This document shows positions 9,626 through 21,500 of a DNA stretch of 64,000 bases, piece by piece (position 1 is the stretch's first letter; each line of letters starts with the position of its first letter). Under the pieces are notes generated by a model. It was not told the origin of the DNA, made no database searches, and saw only the letters and a program-made list of their open reading frames with translations. This DNA comes from Paraniabella defluvii (GTDB lineage Bacteria; Bacteroidota; Bacteroidia; Chitinophagales; Chitinophagaceae): positions 1,798,001 through 1,862,000 of the forward strand of contig CP079215.1 of NCBI GenBank assembly GCA_019316985.1. The letters are read 5' to 3'. A program made the position numbers and the translations under genes.

Positions 9626-12202
9626 TTAAAATCTCAGGCCCACACTGGCAAAAAGTTCAGACCTATTGCATAATAGTATTTGGGAGGAAACTTACCTGCG
9701 TTTTTCCTTCAAAATCAAATCGTAACTGTTCAAAACCTCCCGAACGTATATTTTTATTATTAAGCAGGTTGTTAACTCCGAGATTAAATAACAGATAAGT
9801 TCGCCTGTTATGGATATAGTAATTCCGGGGCAGCAGCTTACTCCATCCGCCAAAAAAGTCGAGCGTAAACCGGCCGTCGAATTTTTCTTGCTGAAGAATT
9901 GCCTGTTTAACCCCATCTGCCGAAGGAAGCTCGGGATCAGCATCTGCAATAGCATCCACAGTTCTCCTAAGGGGATTGGGACTCAGCCACATATTGCTGA
10001 AATAATTCCCGGTAAAGCTTGCATACCAGAATTTAGGTGAACGATAGAAAAACCCGGCACTGTACGCATTTTGCGGAGTAGAAGGGATCCTGTAATTTTT
10101 CAGATATATGGTTTGCTTTGCCAGCGTTTTGGCGCTGTTATCCACCGTAACGATCGCATGTTGACGGCTATCGAAATAATATCGCCCGACAGAAGCGGCC
10201 CCGTTGAAACTCAAAGCTGGGTCGAGCTTCACTTTAACCCCTATTTCTCCACCCATAAAAACTTTGTCGATGCCGCTTAATGCATAGTTAACAAAATTCT
10301 GGTACTGGTCGTGGTAAAAGGTTAACACATCAACTCCGTTCCTAAACTTTGTGTAATAGCCGGTGATACCCAGCCTTAATGCTGGCGCATTCAATTTATA
10401 GCCCAATTCACCCGAAATAATGGTTTCATTTTTTAGATGGTCTTGTACGGTATTGCGTGTACGTTGAGAGATATAAGCGTTTTCAAAGAAGGGAGAGATC
10501 GTTCGATAGGTTGCGTTCAGAAAAAGTAGTTTCTTCCATTCATTTTATAAGTAATACCCGTCTTAACAGCCGGATTCGTAAAGCGCTGCCCGGGAGACTT
10601 ACCGTAAGAAAGATCTGAAAATAATCCGTTACGGTTTAGGCCTGTGCGATAAAAAGAAGTGGCCGACATTTCAGCGGCAGCAAAAGATCAAAAAACCGGA
10701 GCTTCAATACCAGTTGTCCCCATGCGGCCAGTTGCAACATGGTTATTTTATAGTTATACCCGTATTGTTCTCCTGCCGTAATGATCCGGTTGGGCTGGTT
10801 TAAGTCGTGTTGCACTGCATTGGGATCGTCCGGAAAATCCCGCTCTGCAAACTGGTTGATATTAACCCAAAAGTCGCCGCCTAAAAGGTCGGCTACTTCC
10901 TGGTAATAATGATTTACCTGTCGCTGGTAATTCGCTCCTGCGGTTATATTAAGCGCGTTGGTGAGCTTACCACTGTAAGTAATATTACCCATTAGTCTGT
11001 TTACATCATTTACACGGTTAGACAAAATATACACAGATCGCTTGCCGGTGATCTGATTTCAATTGTTCCATCGGCGTCGTTTATTGTTCGTATGTTGGCG
11101 CTATTAGCCTCATACAGTTTTTCCCATTGTATCTGCAAATCTTCAGGGTGCTGGCGGTAGTGTGTTAGTAAAGACTCGTATATAGCAGGATTTGTGGTTT
11201 CATAATAGCCGGGTAAATACCGGTAATAGTCGGGTCGCGGATCAGGAGCATTATACCAGTCAAGCCCCGAGTTTTTTCTTTTTCCCGAGGTATAGGCTAT
11301 AGTAGTAGCGAGGCGATTTCTTTCACCAGCCCTGTAATCATGAGTCACCATAAATACGGGCTGAAAAGTTTGCAGTACGTTGGCATTACGTTTCATACCA
11401 TTCTGATATCCCCAGGATGGATTATAATAGTGGGTGCCCGCCAGGTTCATCGCCTCCTGCACTGACGGTCCCTGCCTTCCACTTTCGGTAGGTGCGCCAA
11501 AAGTGATGAAAGAAAAGTATTGCGGTCACCCGTTTTTTTATCAATAGCCGCATAGTAACTGGCCCCTTCATAATAAGTACCCGGTATATAGCCTCGCTGG
11601 CATACCGTCCGGTAAGGGCAATGCTGTAGGCCCATCCTTTTTATTAAAACCTGAACTGTGCTGAAGGGTTAGGCGGTGGTTATAATTCCTGTTAGAGAAA
11701 GCATACCCCATTTGCGTTTGGGCTCTTTGCGCTCCGGCCCGCATATCTACATAAGTGTTTAAAGCAATGGTTCCGATGGAAAAGTCGTTCGCCTGCAGAC
11801 CATAAATATTTTGTTGCGCCCGCATGGTATTATTTAAACCGCTCCAAAGCCCGAAGGGCGTAAACCCATTGTCTAACCCATTAAAGTTAATTCCATTAAT
11901 GTAAACAGCGCTGCCGTAGGTTTCGTATCCTCTCAAACGGAAACGTACCGGGCTAAAATTAAATTCGGCAGCAGATAGAAAGGGGTCGCGACCGGCAGTT
12001 AAGATAGATGACACTACATTTCCTCCCCGTCATCGACATCTTCCTCGTTAACGGTAATGGTAGGAAGGTTGTCGCGGGTATCATTTCTTATATCCACAAC
12101 GGCAGAATCGCTTCCAGGTAAAGTGTTGTTTGCAGGCAATGCTTGTGCATAGGTATCACAGGCTGCCAGCAAAGCAGATGCGGTGATAATGTGCTTTATC
12201 AT
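9626..12202 (-). CDS. TonB-dependent outer-membrane receptor (seven or more frameshifts)
   Basis: About 860 residues. A signal peptide (MIKHIITASALLAACDTYAQ) leads to a short acidic linker (NEEDVDDGEEM), then a plug (FRLRGYETYGSAVYINGINF) and a long beta barrel with aromatic strands (GYKLNAPALRLGITGYYTKF, LLFNLGVNNLLNNKNIRSGG) ending in the outer-membrane C-terminal phenylalanine (FASVGLRF). No CarboxypepD_reg domain precedes the plug. Breaks near 12014, 11600, 11455, 11020, 10640, 10410-10540 and 9665. Co-directional with the DUF5689 lipoprotein and divergent from the secreted EEP-family enzyme. The imported ligand is unknown; organophosphate or nucleic acid breakdown products are an inference from neighbours. 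Confidence 0.82.
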
Positions 12203-12312
12203 ATGGTTGTTATGCGTTATAAAATTAAGTAATTTATTTGATTAAAAGCGCGGCGATGCCCATTAAATACTAATTTTATTTACAGTTTTTTATCTAACCT
12301 ACAACCATATGA
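12199..12312. promoter_or_regulatory. Divergent promoter region with start codons inside an inverted repeat
   Basis: The 106-nt gap between the TonB receptor (minus) and the EEP gene (plus) is bounded by ACAACCATATGA on each strand (12210-12199 and 12301-12312), each containing the ATG of its gene. No clear TAnnTTTG was seen inside. Confidence 0.4.
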
Positions 12313-13341
12313 AACGCATTTATTTACTATTGCTCCTGTTGATTGTAACAATACTCACGAATGGCCAGGCTGCTACCTACCGTTCAGCTATTATTGGTTT
12401 CTATAACCTTGAAAATTTATATGATACTATCTTTCATGGGAGTAACGATGATGTGTCTTTTACACCCCATGGAACTAAAGCTTATACCAGCAAAGTTTTT
12501 AATGATAAGCTGGCGAAGCTTGCCAGGGTAATAGCGGAGATAGGCACGGATATTAATCCTGATGGAGCTGCTCTTTTAGGAGTTGCTGAAATTAAAATAA
12601 ATTTGTGCTGGATACTTTATTACGACATCCGCTTATTGCCGCCCGCGGCTATCAATATGTACATTACGATTCGAGAGATTACCGGGGTGTAGATGTGGCA
12701 TTGATCTACAATCCCAAATATTTTAAAATGGAGCGTAGCCGGCCTGTTTTTGTAAAGATACCTGCCGGAACGAAAGATGCTGTTTACTCGAGAGATATAC
12801 TATGGGTAAAAGGGTGGTTAGATGGAGAACGGGTACAGCTGTTCGTGAATCACTGGCCCAGCCGCTCTGGCGGGCAAAAACGCTCAGAGCCTGCAAGGAT
12901 GGCTGCCGCCTTAACCGTAAGACACTGTATCGACTCTTTAGATATCATTACTCCCGGTGTAAAGACCATCGTTATGGGCGACCTGAATGATGAGCCTGTC
13001 AACAACAGTGTTACCAGGGGTTTGAAAGCGTTGGGCGATGTAAAAAACCTGAAACCGGATGAGCTTTATAATCCCTGGGTAAGCATGTAAAAAACGGCAC
13101 GGGCACCCTGGCCTACCAGGACGCCTGGAGCCTATTCGACCAGATACTTTTATCGGCCGCTTTTCTGGATAAAAAACAAGCCGGCTTTTTTTATTACAGG
13201 CACCATATTTTTAAAGCTGATTATATGGTAGAACATACTGGCCGATATAAAGGATACCCCATGCGCAGCTATAACGGCGATGTGTACCGCGGAGGCTACA
13301 GCGATCATTTCCCGGTTTATGTGGTATTGCTGAAGCCATGA
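12309..13341 (+). CDS. Secreted endonuclease/exonuclease/phosphatase-family protein (two frameshifts)
   Basis: EEP-fold phosphoesterase (DNase I superfamily) of about 344 residues, exported by a signal peptide (MKRIYLLLLLLIVTILTNGQ). Active-site motifs: GFYNLENLYD at the N terminus, LLGVAEIE (metal-binding Glu, restored by one base near 12585), GVDVALIYNP, VNHWPSRSGG, MGDLNDEP and the C-terminal YSDHFPV catalytic His. Breaks near 12590 and 13080. It is 2 nt from the stop of the convergent GH16 gene. Substrate could be extracellular DNA/RNA or another phosphodiester. The divergent TonB receptor/DUF5689 pair suggests uptake of its products. Confidence 0.85.
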
Positions 13342-13343
13342 GC

Positions 13344-14120
13344 CTATTGGTATACCCTTACATAATCCACCTCCATCTTTAACGGGAATATGGCATCATC
13401 AACACCTTTTTGTCCGCCCCAGTTCCCGCCCACCGCAATGTTCAGTATCAGCGACATTTTATTATCGAAGGGCCAGTATTCATATCCTTTTTGCTCATTG
13501 GTACAACTAAAAAACGGCTTACCATCAATCGATACTGTTAATAGTTTGGGATCCCATTCTACTGCATATATGTGAAATGCTTTTGAAAAATCGGGCACGA
13601 AGGTTTTGGCGGTTTTTTGTGTGCCTATAACGTGGTTGTATTTTTTACTGTGTATAGAGCCATGCACCCATCCAGGGTCATAACCCACGTGCTCCATAAT
13701 ATCTATTTCGCCATCATCGGGCCATTGCTTCATATTTTCTGCAAGCATCCATATAGCAGGCCAGGAGCCGCGACCGGCGGGCAGTTTGGCCCTTACTTCT
13801 ATTTTACCATATTGCCAGGAAGCTTTTCCTTTGGTGACCAGCCGCGCTGAAGTATAATTAAATTTATCGAGCTTTTCTTTACGGGCCTCAATAATTAAAC
13901 GCCCGTTTTCAACGCGTGCATTCTTTTTATCCTTTGTATAGTATTGCAGCTCATTATTACCCCAACCATTTTTACTGCCCAGGTCATAATCCCATTTGGT
14001 GCTGTCGGGCAAGCCTTTATAGTTGAACTCATCGCTCCAGATAAGTTTTCGCTGGTGTTGTTGGGCGACCAAGATAGTAGTGTATAATAGAATAATACTT
14101 AGTAGGAACAATCGTTTCAT
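13344..14120 (-). CDS. GH16 beta-glucanase (laminarinase-type)
   Basis: Intact glycoside hydrolase family 16 enzyme, 258 residues, secreted through a signal peptide (MKRLFLLSIILLYTTILVAQ). The jelly-roll core holds the catalytic signature GEIDIMEH with nucleophile Glu138, Asp140 and acid/base Glu143, and the flanking RGSWPAIWML and WDPKLLTVSIDG substrate-cleft segments. The family cuts beta-1,3 or beta-1,3-1,4 glucans; the EIDIME form with the extra Met fits the laminarinase/lichenase branches. The mature enzyme is a single domain without a carbohydrate-binding module. It lies just after the SusCD operon on the same strand, but a strong terminator at 14215 separates them. Confidence 0.93.
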   Translation of the reverse strand: MKRLFLLSIILLYTTILVAQQHQRKLIWSDEFNYKGLPDSTKWDYDLGSKNGWGNNELQYYTKDKKNARVENGRLIIEARKEKLDKFNYTSARLVTKGKASWQYGKIEVRAKLPAGRGSWPAIWMLAENMKQWPDDGEIDIMEHVGYDPGWVHGSIHSKKYNHVIGTQKTAKTFVPDFSKAFHIYAVEWDPKLLTVSIDGKPFFSCTNEQKGYEYWPFDNKMSLILNIAVGGNWGGQKGVDDAIFPLKMEVDYVRVYQ

Positions 14121-14214
14121 AATAGCTAATTTACTAAATGGGGAGGAGATGTAAATAGTATGCTTCTATAACGGGGGCATCGGCGTATCGCTTTGACAAG
14201 CATTACCCAAAAAA

Positions 14215-14238
14215 GAGACTGCCTAAAAAAGCAGTCTC
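14215..14238 (-). terminator. Rho-independent terminator of the SusCD operon
   Basis: Perfect 8-bp stem GAGACTGC/GCAGTCTC (14215-14222 with 14231-14238) around an 8-nt loop. On the minus strand it is followed by TTTTTTGGG. It lies 32 nt after the DUF4302 stop. Confidence 0.8.
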
Positions 14239-14269
14239 CTATTTATTTACTAAAGATTTACCGAAATGT

Positions 14270-15615
14270 TTACGATTTTCTCACCACTCCATAAACAAAT
14301 GCAGTAGGCTGGTCTACCCTGTATAAGCCGCCCAGATTTAAGCCAGGCACGCTGCTCGATACCCAGTCCGGTTTAAAAGATTTACCCTGGAAAAAAGTTC
14401 CAAAATCACCTATCTGTGTGGCCCTGGTGTTCCAGTTGCCATTAATAGATAAGCTACCCGAAAGCCGGATGATACCATCCTGAATGGTATAAGCACTCAA
14501 GGCTTCTGCCAGGAAAACACTTGCTGGTGCACTGGTAGCATAATAATTCATTCTTATTGCCAAGGTATTGCTGTTATTTAGTTTTACCTCAAAGTCTCTT
14601 ATAACTCTCCCGGAAGCATTAAACCTCGCCACCAGAGCGCTATAAACAGCATTGAAATCGGATACAACCCCGGGTGGTAAAGAACCCGTTGAGGCGAAGA
14701 TGGAATTATAAAATAGATTATAAGCAAATACATCGGAAAAATTAATAAACGGCTGGGCACTTTGCTGCACCACATATTCGGCACCAGCGGCGTCATATAC
14801 CGCTAACGTGTTAGCATTTTTCCATCCGGTGTGTGTAAAGCGTTTGTTTAAAAAGCCGGTATCGTTGTCTGCAAAAATGAAGTTATCGATTGCAAAGCCC
14901 AACTTTCTGGTTGAAGTCTTTGTTGAGTTGCCACTTACGCCTATAAAAGTCAGCCTTTTACCGGTAGCCAGGGTACTATCAAATGCAGGAAGTACAGCAA
15001 CCTTAATATCTCCAACATTAATATAATTATTAAAGTTAGTTATAAAATAGTTTTTAAATCCTTCTATAGCAGGTCGAAAAGCACCCGATCCATACCTGGC
15101 TTTCTGATCAGCGGTAGCTTTACGAGCTTAAATAGCTGCCTGTAGCGCTTTCCGACAAAAATGATGCTATCTGCTGTAGCATGATCGTAAATAAAATCTA
15201 TATCGCTTCTGAATCCGTCCCTGACAGTTCCACCAAATATAGTTGGGTCGGGAGAATTAAGCATAGAAATATAGTTATAGGTATCAAAAGTTAAGGCTAC
15301 GCCGGCATCCTGCCTTACCCGGTATCTCGAGGTTTTCATTTCGGTAGCAGATGTATTGGTAAGATCGGCTACCATTTTCACATTTTCCTGGTTATCAAAT
15401 TCCATGTAAAATCCAAAGCCCCCGCCGGTTCCGGTAGCTAAGATACCTACCCATCCATTAGCAGCGCCGGTTAAAATAGTACGTACCGAGTCAATTTGTT
15501 TGGCCACACGCTCCTGCGGCAGCTCGTCAAAAGCGGCTACATACGACTTCTTTTCACAGCTGGCCAGCAGTACTGCAGCAGCAAATACTGCTATTATATT
15601 TTTAATACTTCTCAT
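14270..15615 (-). CDS. DUF4302 lipoprotein (one frameshift)
   Basis: About 448 residues, lipoprotein (lipobox LLASC, Cys about residue 20). N-terminal half: LPQERVAKQIDSVRTILTG, GWVGILATGTGGGFGFYMEF and FTFDTYNYISML, which follow the DUF4302 pattern. After a break near 15090 it continues QKARYGSGAF, then two beta-rich stretches ending FKPDWVSSSVPGL and TAFVYGVVRKS. Last gene of a four-gene operon with SusC, SusD and the metallohydrolase lipoprotein; its ATG lies 3 nt after that gene's stop. Surface-exposed accessory of a TonB-linked import system. Its C-terminal part resembles the C-terminal part of the upstream metallohydrolase. Confidence 0.82.
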
Positions 15616-15618
15616 TGC

Positions 15619-17004
15619 TTATAAAGTTTGTCCTAAGGTTCCGTAAAAATAATTAGTAGGCTCTCCCGTTTTGGTAAAGCCGCCTGTTTTGGTGTACATT
15701 GAAGGCGGTGTTTGTACCGGGATCCAATCAGCTACAAAAGTACCAGAGGTTAGATATGCCTGTATCGTTGCAGCAAAGCCGTTTGTAAAATTTGCTGCAT
15801 TGTTGTAAGAGGTACCGGTGCCCTGTGTTGTTTTAGTAAAAGTGGTAACTCCTGTTGCCGAACTTACAGCCATAGTAAAATCATAATCGGCCTGTAGCCC
15901 TGTTGACGTAGGCGAATTATACACTACCCGTACTGTTAGTGTTGTAGGAGTTGTAAACCTGAACTGAACTGAAGTTAGCGTTCTTGCTCCAATTGCGGCA
16001 GTGGCAAAAGAATCTTTCAAAGCATTATAAGCCCGTACAAATGCAGCAGAGCTACCATAAGTGGCAAACATAGGATCAGCAAGACGATAGTCAATGTTTT
16101 ATACAGCCCTCTGTTGAGCCAGTAAGGGAAAGTTACCTGCGGATCTTTTAAAGAGTCTTTTACATACATCTGCACTTTTTTGTATGGCTCTGAAGTCCAT
16201 ATTTAAGGAAGAGCTAAAATAGTTTATCACACTTTGCTCTTTGGCCCGTGTGGCAGCACCTTCTGCATTGGCTTTGTTTCTTACCACATCATCAAACCAG
16301 GAAGGCCCCAAACCACTGGGTATTTTACCATATCTGCAAAATCCTCCATTGGGTTTTGCATGGAGTATCCTCATAAACCCAACCCTTTGAGCTGAATCTG
16401 TAGAAATGGTCTCCCATGTACCCGTGTATCTTGCCTTACTGATTTGTGCAAATTCGACAGGCATAATGGCTCTCTGATTCAGAATATGGGTAAACTCGTG
16501 GTGTATAGTTCCCAAACGATCTTTAACCAAATCTATATTGCTGGTTGAATAGCTGTTCAGATCAAATATATTAACACGTACGCCACCAACGGCAGATCCC
16601 CAGTAAACAGTGGTTGAACTATAGTTGGAAGATCCGTATAATACCCATTGTTTAGGCATATTTACTTTCATAAAAGTCAGTCCTGCCACCGCTACATAGG
16701 GGTCTGCAAACCCACTTAAAACCGACTGCATAAAGGGTCTTACTCTTGCCTCATCAATGGGAGTAATATTTCTGTCATATTCATGATCATACCGGCTATA
16801 TCGATAAATAACCTCAGAATTATACATATCCAGCAGGTTGGTTTTAAGCCACTGATCGAGTGCCGAGTTTGTGTTGAGCGGAACATCTGGGTTCAACTCG
16901 TTCATATTTACCGGTTTGAAATCCTCTTCTTTGCTACAGGAACAAAAGGACACCAAAACAATCAGGAAATATGTAATTGGTTTTGAAAAGATTTTTAAAA
17001 ACAT
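15619..17004 (-). CDS. Substrate-import-associated zinc metallohydrolase lipoprotein (three or more frameshifts)
   Basis: About 460 residues. Lipoprotein signal (VLVSFCSC). A zinc-peptidase-like domain carries HHEFTHIL (HExxH) at about residues 168-175, and a frame-restored segment SMQNPMEDFADMV holds the likely downstream Glu/Asp ligand. The first domain matches the HExxH lipoproteins encoded beside SusCD pairs. After further breaks near 16370, 16330 and 16150-16090 the chain continues DYRLADPMFATYGSSAAF into a beta-rich tail that ends FVADWIPVQTPPS and YFYGTLG, similar to the tail of DUF4302. I treat it as one gene; the tail could instead be a separate small ORF from 16071. Surface protease or peptidase activity is inferred. 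Confidence 0.75.
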
Positions 17005-17038
17005 GATCTCTATAATTTAATCAGTTCGTTAAATAATA

Positions 17039-18504
17039 TTATCTGGGGTTTAATTCAAGACCCGCAAGTTTAGCTTCTTCCGGTAGCTGAAACAGGCGTC
17101 TTGGCGCTCCGGCTTTTAGTTCAATTGTGGTTTCTTCCTCGCCAATGTAAAGCTTTTTGGTTACTGTGATATCTCTGCGTACGATATCTAACCAACGCAA
17201 TCCTTCCTGTAAGAATTCTACTTTTTTTTCGCGGCCAGGATAGCGGTTATAATACCTTCTTTCGCATCAGAAATTCCAAAAAAGTTGTTTATTTTCTCTA
17301 ATGTTACCGCATCAGTAGAGGCAGAATAGTTTACTACTCTTGTACTATAAAATGTATTGAGATCTCTTAGCGCCAGATCAAACTGGCCTAACTCTGCATA
17401 CGCCTCTGCCCGATTAAGGAGCGTCTCATCCCCACTTAATAATATCTGCTGCATATATGGGAATCCGGTATCCGGAGTAGTATTAAAAAAGAATTCTATC
17501 CATTTCCAGGTGGAGGAGCTAACTCCGTCTGTATAAGTTACCAGTGTATTAGCCAGGTTCTTTCCTACTACGTTAGAGGTTGACGTATAGGCTGTTCTTC
17601 CATTTAATCCCATCCCATAATGATACGTATTGATCATACGCTGATAGGTGGAGTTAGCCGATGTCAACAGCAACGTGGAAGGATTTTCAGGTTTTGAAAA
17701 GTCTATCCGGTACTGATCCCTTCCAACCTGTGTATAGGTAGTATTCCACGGTCTGAGCTTCGGGGTGAAGTCTCCTCCAGGTACCACAGCTGTTGCATGT
17801 TCAACCACCTTCTGCCAGTCTTTTTAAAAGATAAAACCTGGCGGCAAAAGCATGGGCCGCAGCCCTGGTAAAACGGTATTTAGGAACAGGATACTTGGCA
17901 TCATCGATAAGCTTTATCCCCTCTGTCAGGTCCTTTTCTATATTATCATAAACATTTTTCACAGTACCCTGGTATATTTACCAATAAAAGTTTTTTCCGG
18001 AGTAAGCACATAGGGTATTCCGGGAACTGTACCCGCTGTTTCAGCTTTATAGGGCTGTGCAAAAATATGGAAAGCATGTGATGTGCATCTCTCGCCACCA
18101 ACGCTTCACCCTTGTATGGGATTGCCTCAACACCCATATTCTCCGTCTCAATCGACTGCAATCCCTGGTTGGCCGCAGCAATAGCGCTATAACAAGCATT
18201 CCAATAAGCTGTTGATGAATTCCTTTCATTTCCAGGCCAATCCTGCCAGTTATAATAGGCTGTTAACAGTGCGTCATTAGTTCCTATTCCGGGACCTTTA
18301 TCTTCTGCATTATCAGATGCGGTTTCGGCAAATGTGATATATTCATTTCGGGGATACGCAGTAGATAATAACTGACCCAGCTTTTCAGGCGTATTAATAT
18401 ATGTTCTCATATCGGGATCTACATCCAAAAACCTTTTTACAGGAAGTAAATACCAGCGAAGACAGCAATACTGCAGTAAAGAATTTATTTATTGTAAGTT
18501 TCAT
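17039..18504 (-). CDS. SusD/RagB-family nutrient-binding lipoprotein (several frameshifts)
   Basis: About 487 residues. Lipobox SLVFTSC near residue 22 follows MKLTINKFFTAVL. TPR-like helical parts are visible: AYYNWQDWPGNERNSSTAYW, AIAAANQGLQSIE and YKGEALVARDAHHMLS (the SusD GEA..RA.. motif). Toward the C terminus come LLNRAEAYAELGQFDLALRD and the closing RWLDIVRRD...LFQLPEEA pattern ending ELNPR. Breaks near 18430, 17945, 17810 and 17215. It sits 11 nt after the SusC stop, forming the lid of the transporter. The associated metallohydrolase suggests a peptide-like ligand more than a glycan, but this is inference. Confidence 0.88.
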
Positions 18505-18515
18505 AATTACGAATT

Positions 18516-21500
18516 TTAAAGTCCTAATTTAAGCGATACAGTTACCTGCCTTGATACGGGTAAAGCAACCCCTCCTGAACTGATAAATTCCGGATCTTGC
18601 CCGTTCAAATTTTTATCTGCGTATAAAATCGCAATGTTATTGGTAACAACCGCCAGGGAGGCGTTACCTACTCCCAACCTCTGGCAAATGTTTTTAGGTA
18701 AATTGTATCCCAGAGTAATATTAGACAGCTTAATATAATCGCCTTTAGCCACTCTTACATCTGAATAGTTGTAAGCGTTATATGGATAACGTGCATCAAC
18801 CGCGGTACCGGTATTAGTTACTACCTGCCTTAACGATAGAACATCCAATATGGCTGGAACATTGGTATAAGCCTCGTCTCCAGGTAAAACCCACCTGTTA
18901 ATAATATCGTTCGACATAGCAGCCATATCATTATAGGTAGCTGAAATGGTAGGACTTTTTCTTACCACACTTCCAAAAGCAACTTTAAATAGCCCCGAGA
19001 TTGTAAAGTCTTTATAACGGAACTGGTTATACCAGCCACCTGCGGTTGTAGGATCAATTGGGCCGTTATAAACCAGGTTAGTTAAGTCGGTACCCTGGAA
19101 AGAGATCTGGGTAGTAGTAATGCTGGCATCAGCTGGATGAATAAATGTTGGATACCCATAGTTAGGATTTAATCCGGCAAATTTTATAGAAAATAAGCCC
19201 CTTTGCGGATAACCTTCCACAGCACCGCCAGTCGCATTTATAGCTGTCCACACCTGGGGCCTGTTATCAAGCCGGGTAATTTTACTTTTATTAAACGCTA
19301 CGTTAAGTCTCGATGTCCAGCTAAAGTTCTCAGATTGAATAACCCGTGCATTTAAAGTTAGCTCTAAACCATTGGCTTCCATTGTACCGTAGTTCCCAAC
19401 TTTTGTAAACTGGCCACCAACACCAGAGGTATTTGTCGAACCAATTAGGTCCCGGATCTTACGTTTATAATAATCTGCAACAAATAAAATCCGATTGCCT
19501 TTCAAAAATCCCAGCTCAAGGCCTATATTCAGATCGTTTGACTTCTCCCAGGTTAGTACATCATTCTCCAAACTTGAAATATATATTTGTGTTTCCTGGT
19601 CTTTTACAAACGGCCTTCTTGATATCTGGTTATAAAAAGTTGCCGCCGAATTGGTTGCAGATCCAATATTCGCCACCAAACCGTACGAACCTCTCAGAAC
19701 AGCAGAATTTAAAATTTCATTCTGTATCCAGAAGTCCTCATTTTGTATATTCCAGTTTGCAGAAACACTCCAGGTAGGCAGCCATCTTGCAGTTTTACTT
19801 CTACCCATTTTGTTTGAGCCGTCATACCTTACAGTGGGCATTAGGGTGTACCTGTCTTTGTAGGAATATTGTCCTTGTATAAAATAAGCCAGGTAACGAT
19901 CAACACCGGTATTCATTCCAAAATATGGTTTGATGTTTTCACCTGCCTGCTTAAAATACATATAATAGGGGTTCACTAAACCACCGTTTTCATATTGGTA
20001 GCCCACACCATCAAAAAACTGATACTGTCTTTTTGCATTTCGGGCTTCCATGGCTCCAAATATGTTTATATGATGATCGACACCAAAATCCGGGTATAAT
20101 TGAGCTCCTGGCGAAAATAAGTGTTGGTTAATGTATTGGTTGTTACATTATAAAAACCTCCATTAGGCAACACTACCATTGGGTAAGCATACGGAGCGTC
20201 GGGATTGGTGTATAAAAATGGGTTATTATCAACCACTGTCGGATCAGATGCCGCTTTATAAGCTTTTACCAGGTTGGAGCTTTCAAGTATGTGCACCTGT
20301 CCCTCTGATTTTGTAAACCGGTACGAGCCAATGGCCGAATAGGTTAATTGAGGTAAAATTTTATACTCTACTTTACCCTGTACCTTATACTCGATCAAAT
20401 TCAATTTTAAATAATTGCTATTTAGCTCATTAATAATATTGAAAGGTGCATAATTCAACCGAAAATATTCCAGGTTTCCGCTTTCATCATATGGTGTCAG
20501 AATTCTGCTGGTCTTTAATGCATAATTATATGGGTTGATGTCAAAATTTCTAAAATTCGATCCGTATACCACATCGGCCTCCGTATTCCGGGTTCCTGGT
20601 GCTCTCTGATTTCTGATTGATCCATTGCTAAGCAACTCAACAGAAATTTTCTTACCCATTTTAAAGTTTAACCTGTAGTTTCCTGTAATACGTTCTACAT
20701 TATTCCCTATCGTAACACCGTCATCTTTTAAATAAGAAACGGAAGCGTAGCTTTGCGTGCGGTCTGTACCCGAAGTTACACTCACTGAATGCTCCTGTAT
20801 GAACGAGTTCTTAAATAGCGCGTCAAACCAATCAGTATTTGCGTTCGCATATTTTTGCAAAAACGCATTTCTTTCTTCAGGGTATTTTTTAATGCATAGG
20901 TATTGGTTACAGAGTCATAATTGTATAGCTGGCTATACATTTTTGCTATCGGCCCTCCCGACGAACCATTAATCATACCCGGCATTTCATAGTAGCCCTT
21001 ATTCATCATTTCAACCAAAACAGCCATCTGGTCTGCCGAGTTCATAACATCAAACTGCGAATAGTTTGGTTTAATATACATTGAGTAATTACCTGAATAA
21101 GATATTTTGGCTTGCCCGCGGTAGGACGCCCTTTCTTCGTTGATACAACCACTACTCCATTCATGGCGCGCGCACCATATAAAGCAGTGGCAGCGGCATC
21201 CCTGAGAATCGTTATGTCTTGTATATCGTCCGGGTTAAGACCTGCTACGGACGAACCTAACAAAGTACTCATATCACCTGTAGACAGAGCTTCATTCGAA
21301 ATATTCACCACATCTTCGAGGATGATCCCATCCACCACCCAGAGGGGTTTGTTATCTCCCGACAGCGATGTTGCGCCTCTTATCCTGAGTTTGGGCGCAG
21401 CACCGAAAGTTCCTGAAACATTTTGCAGCGAAACCCCTGCAAACTGACCCTCCAGCATTCTTGAAATGTCGGGAACACCCGCTCTTTCCAGTTCTTTTGC

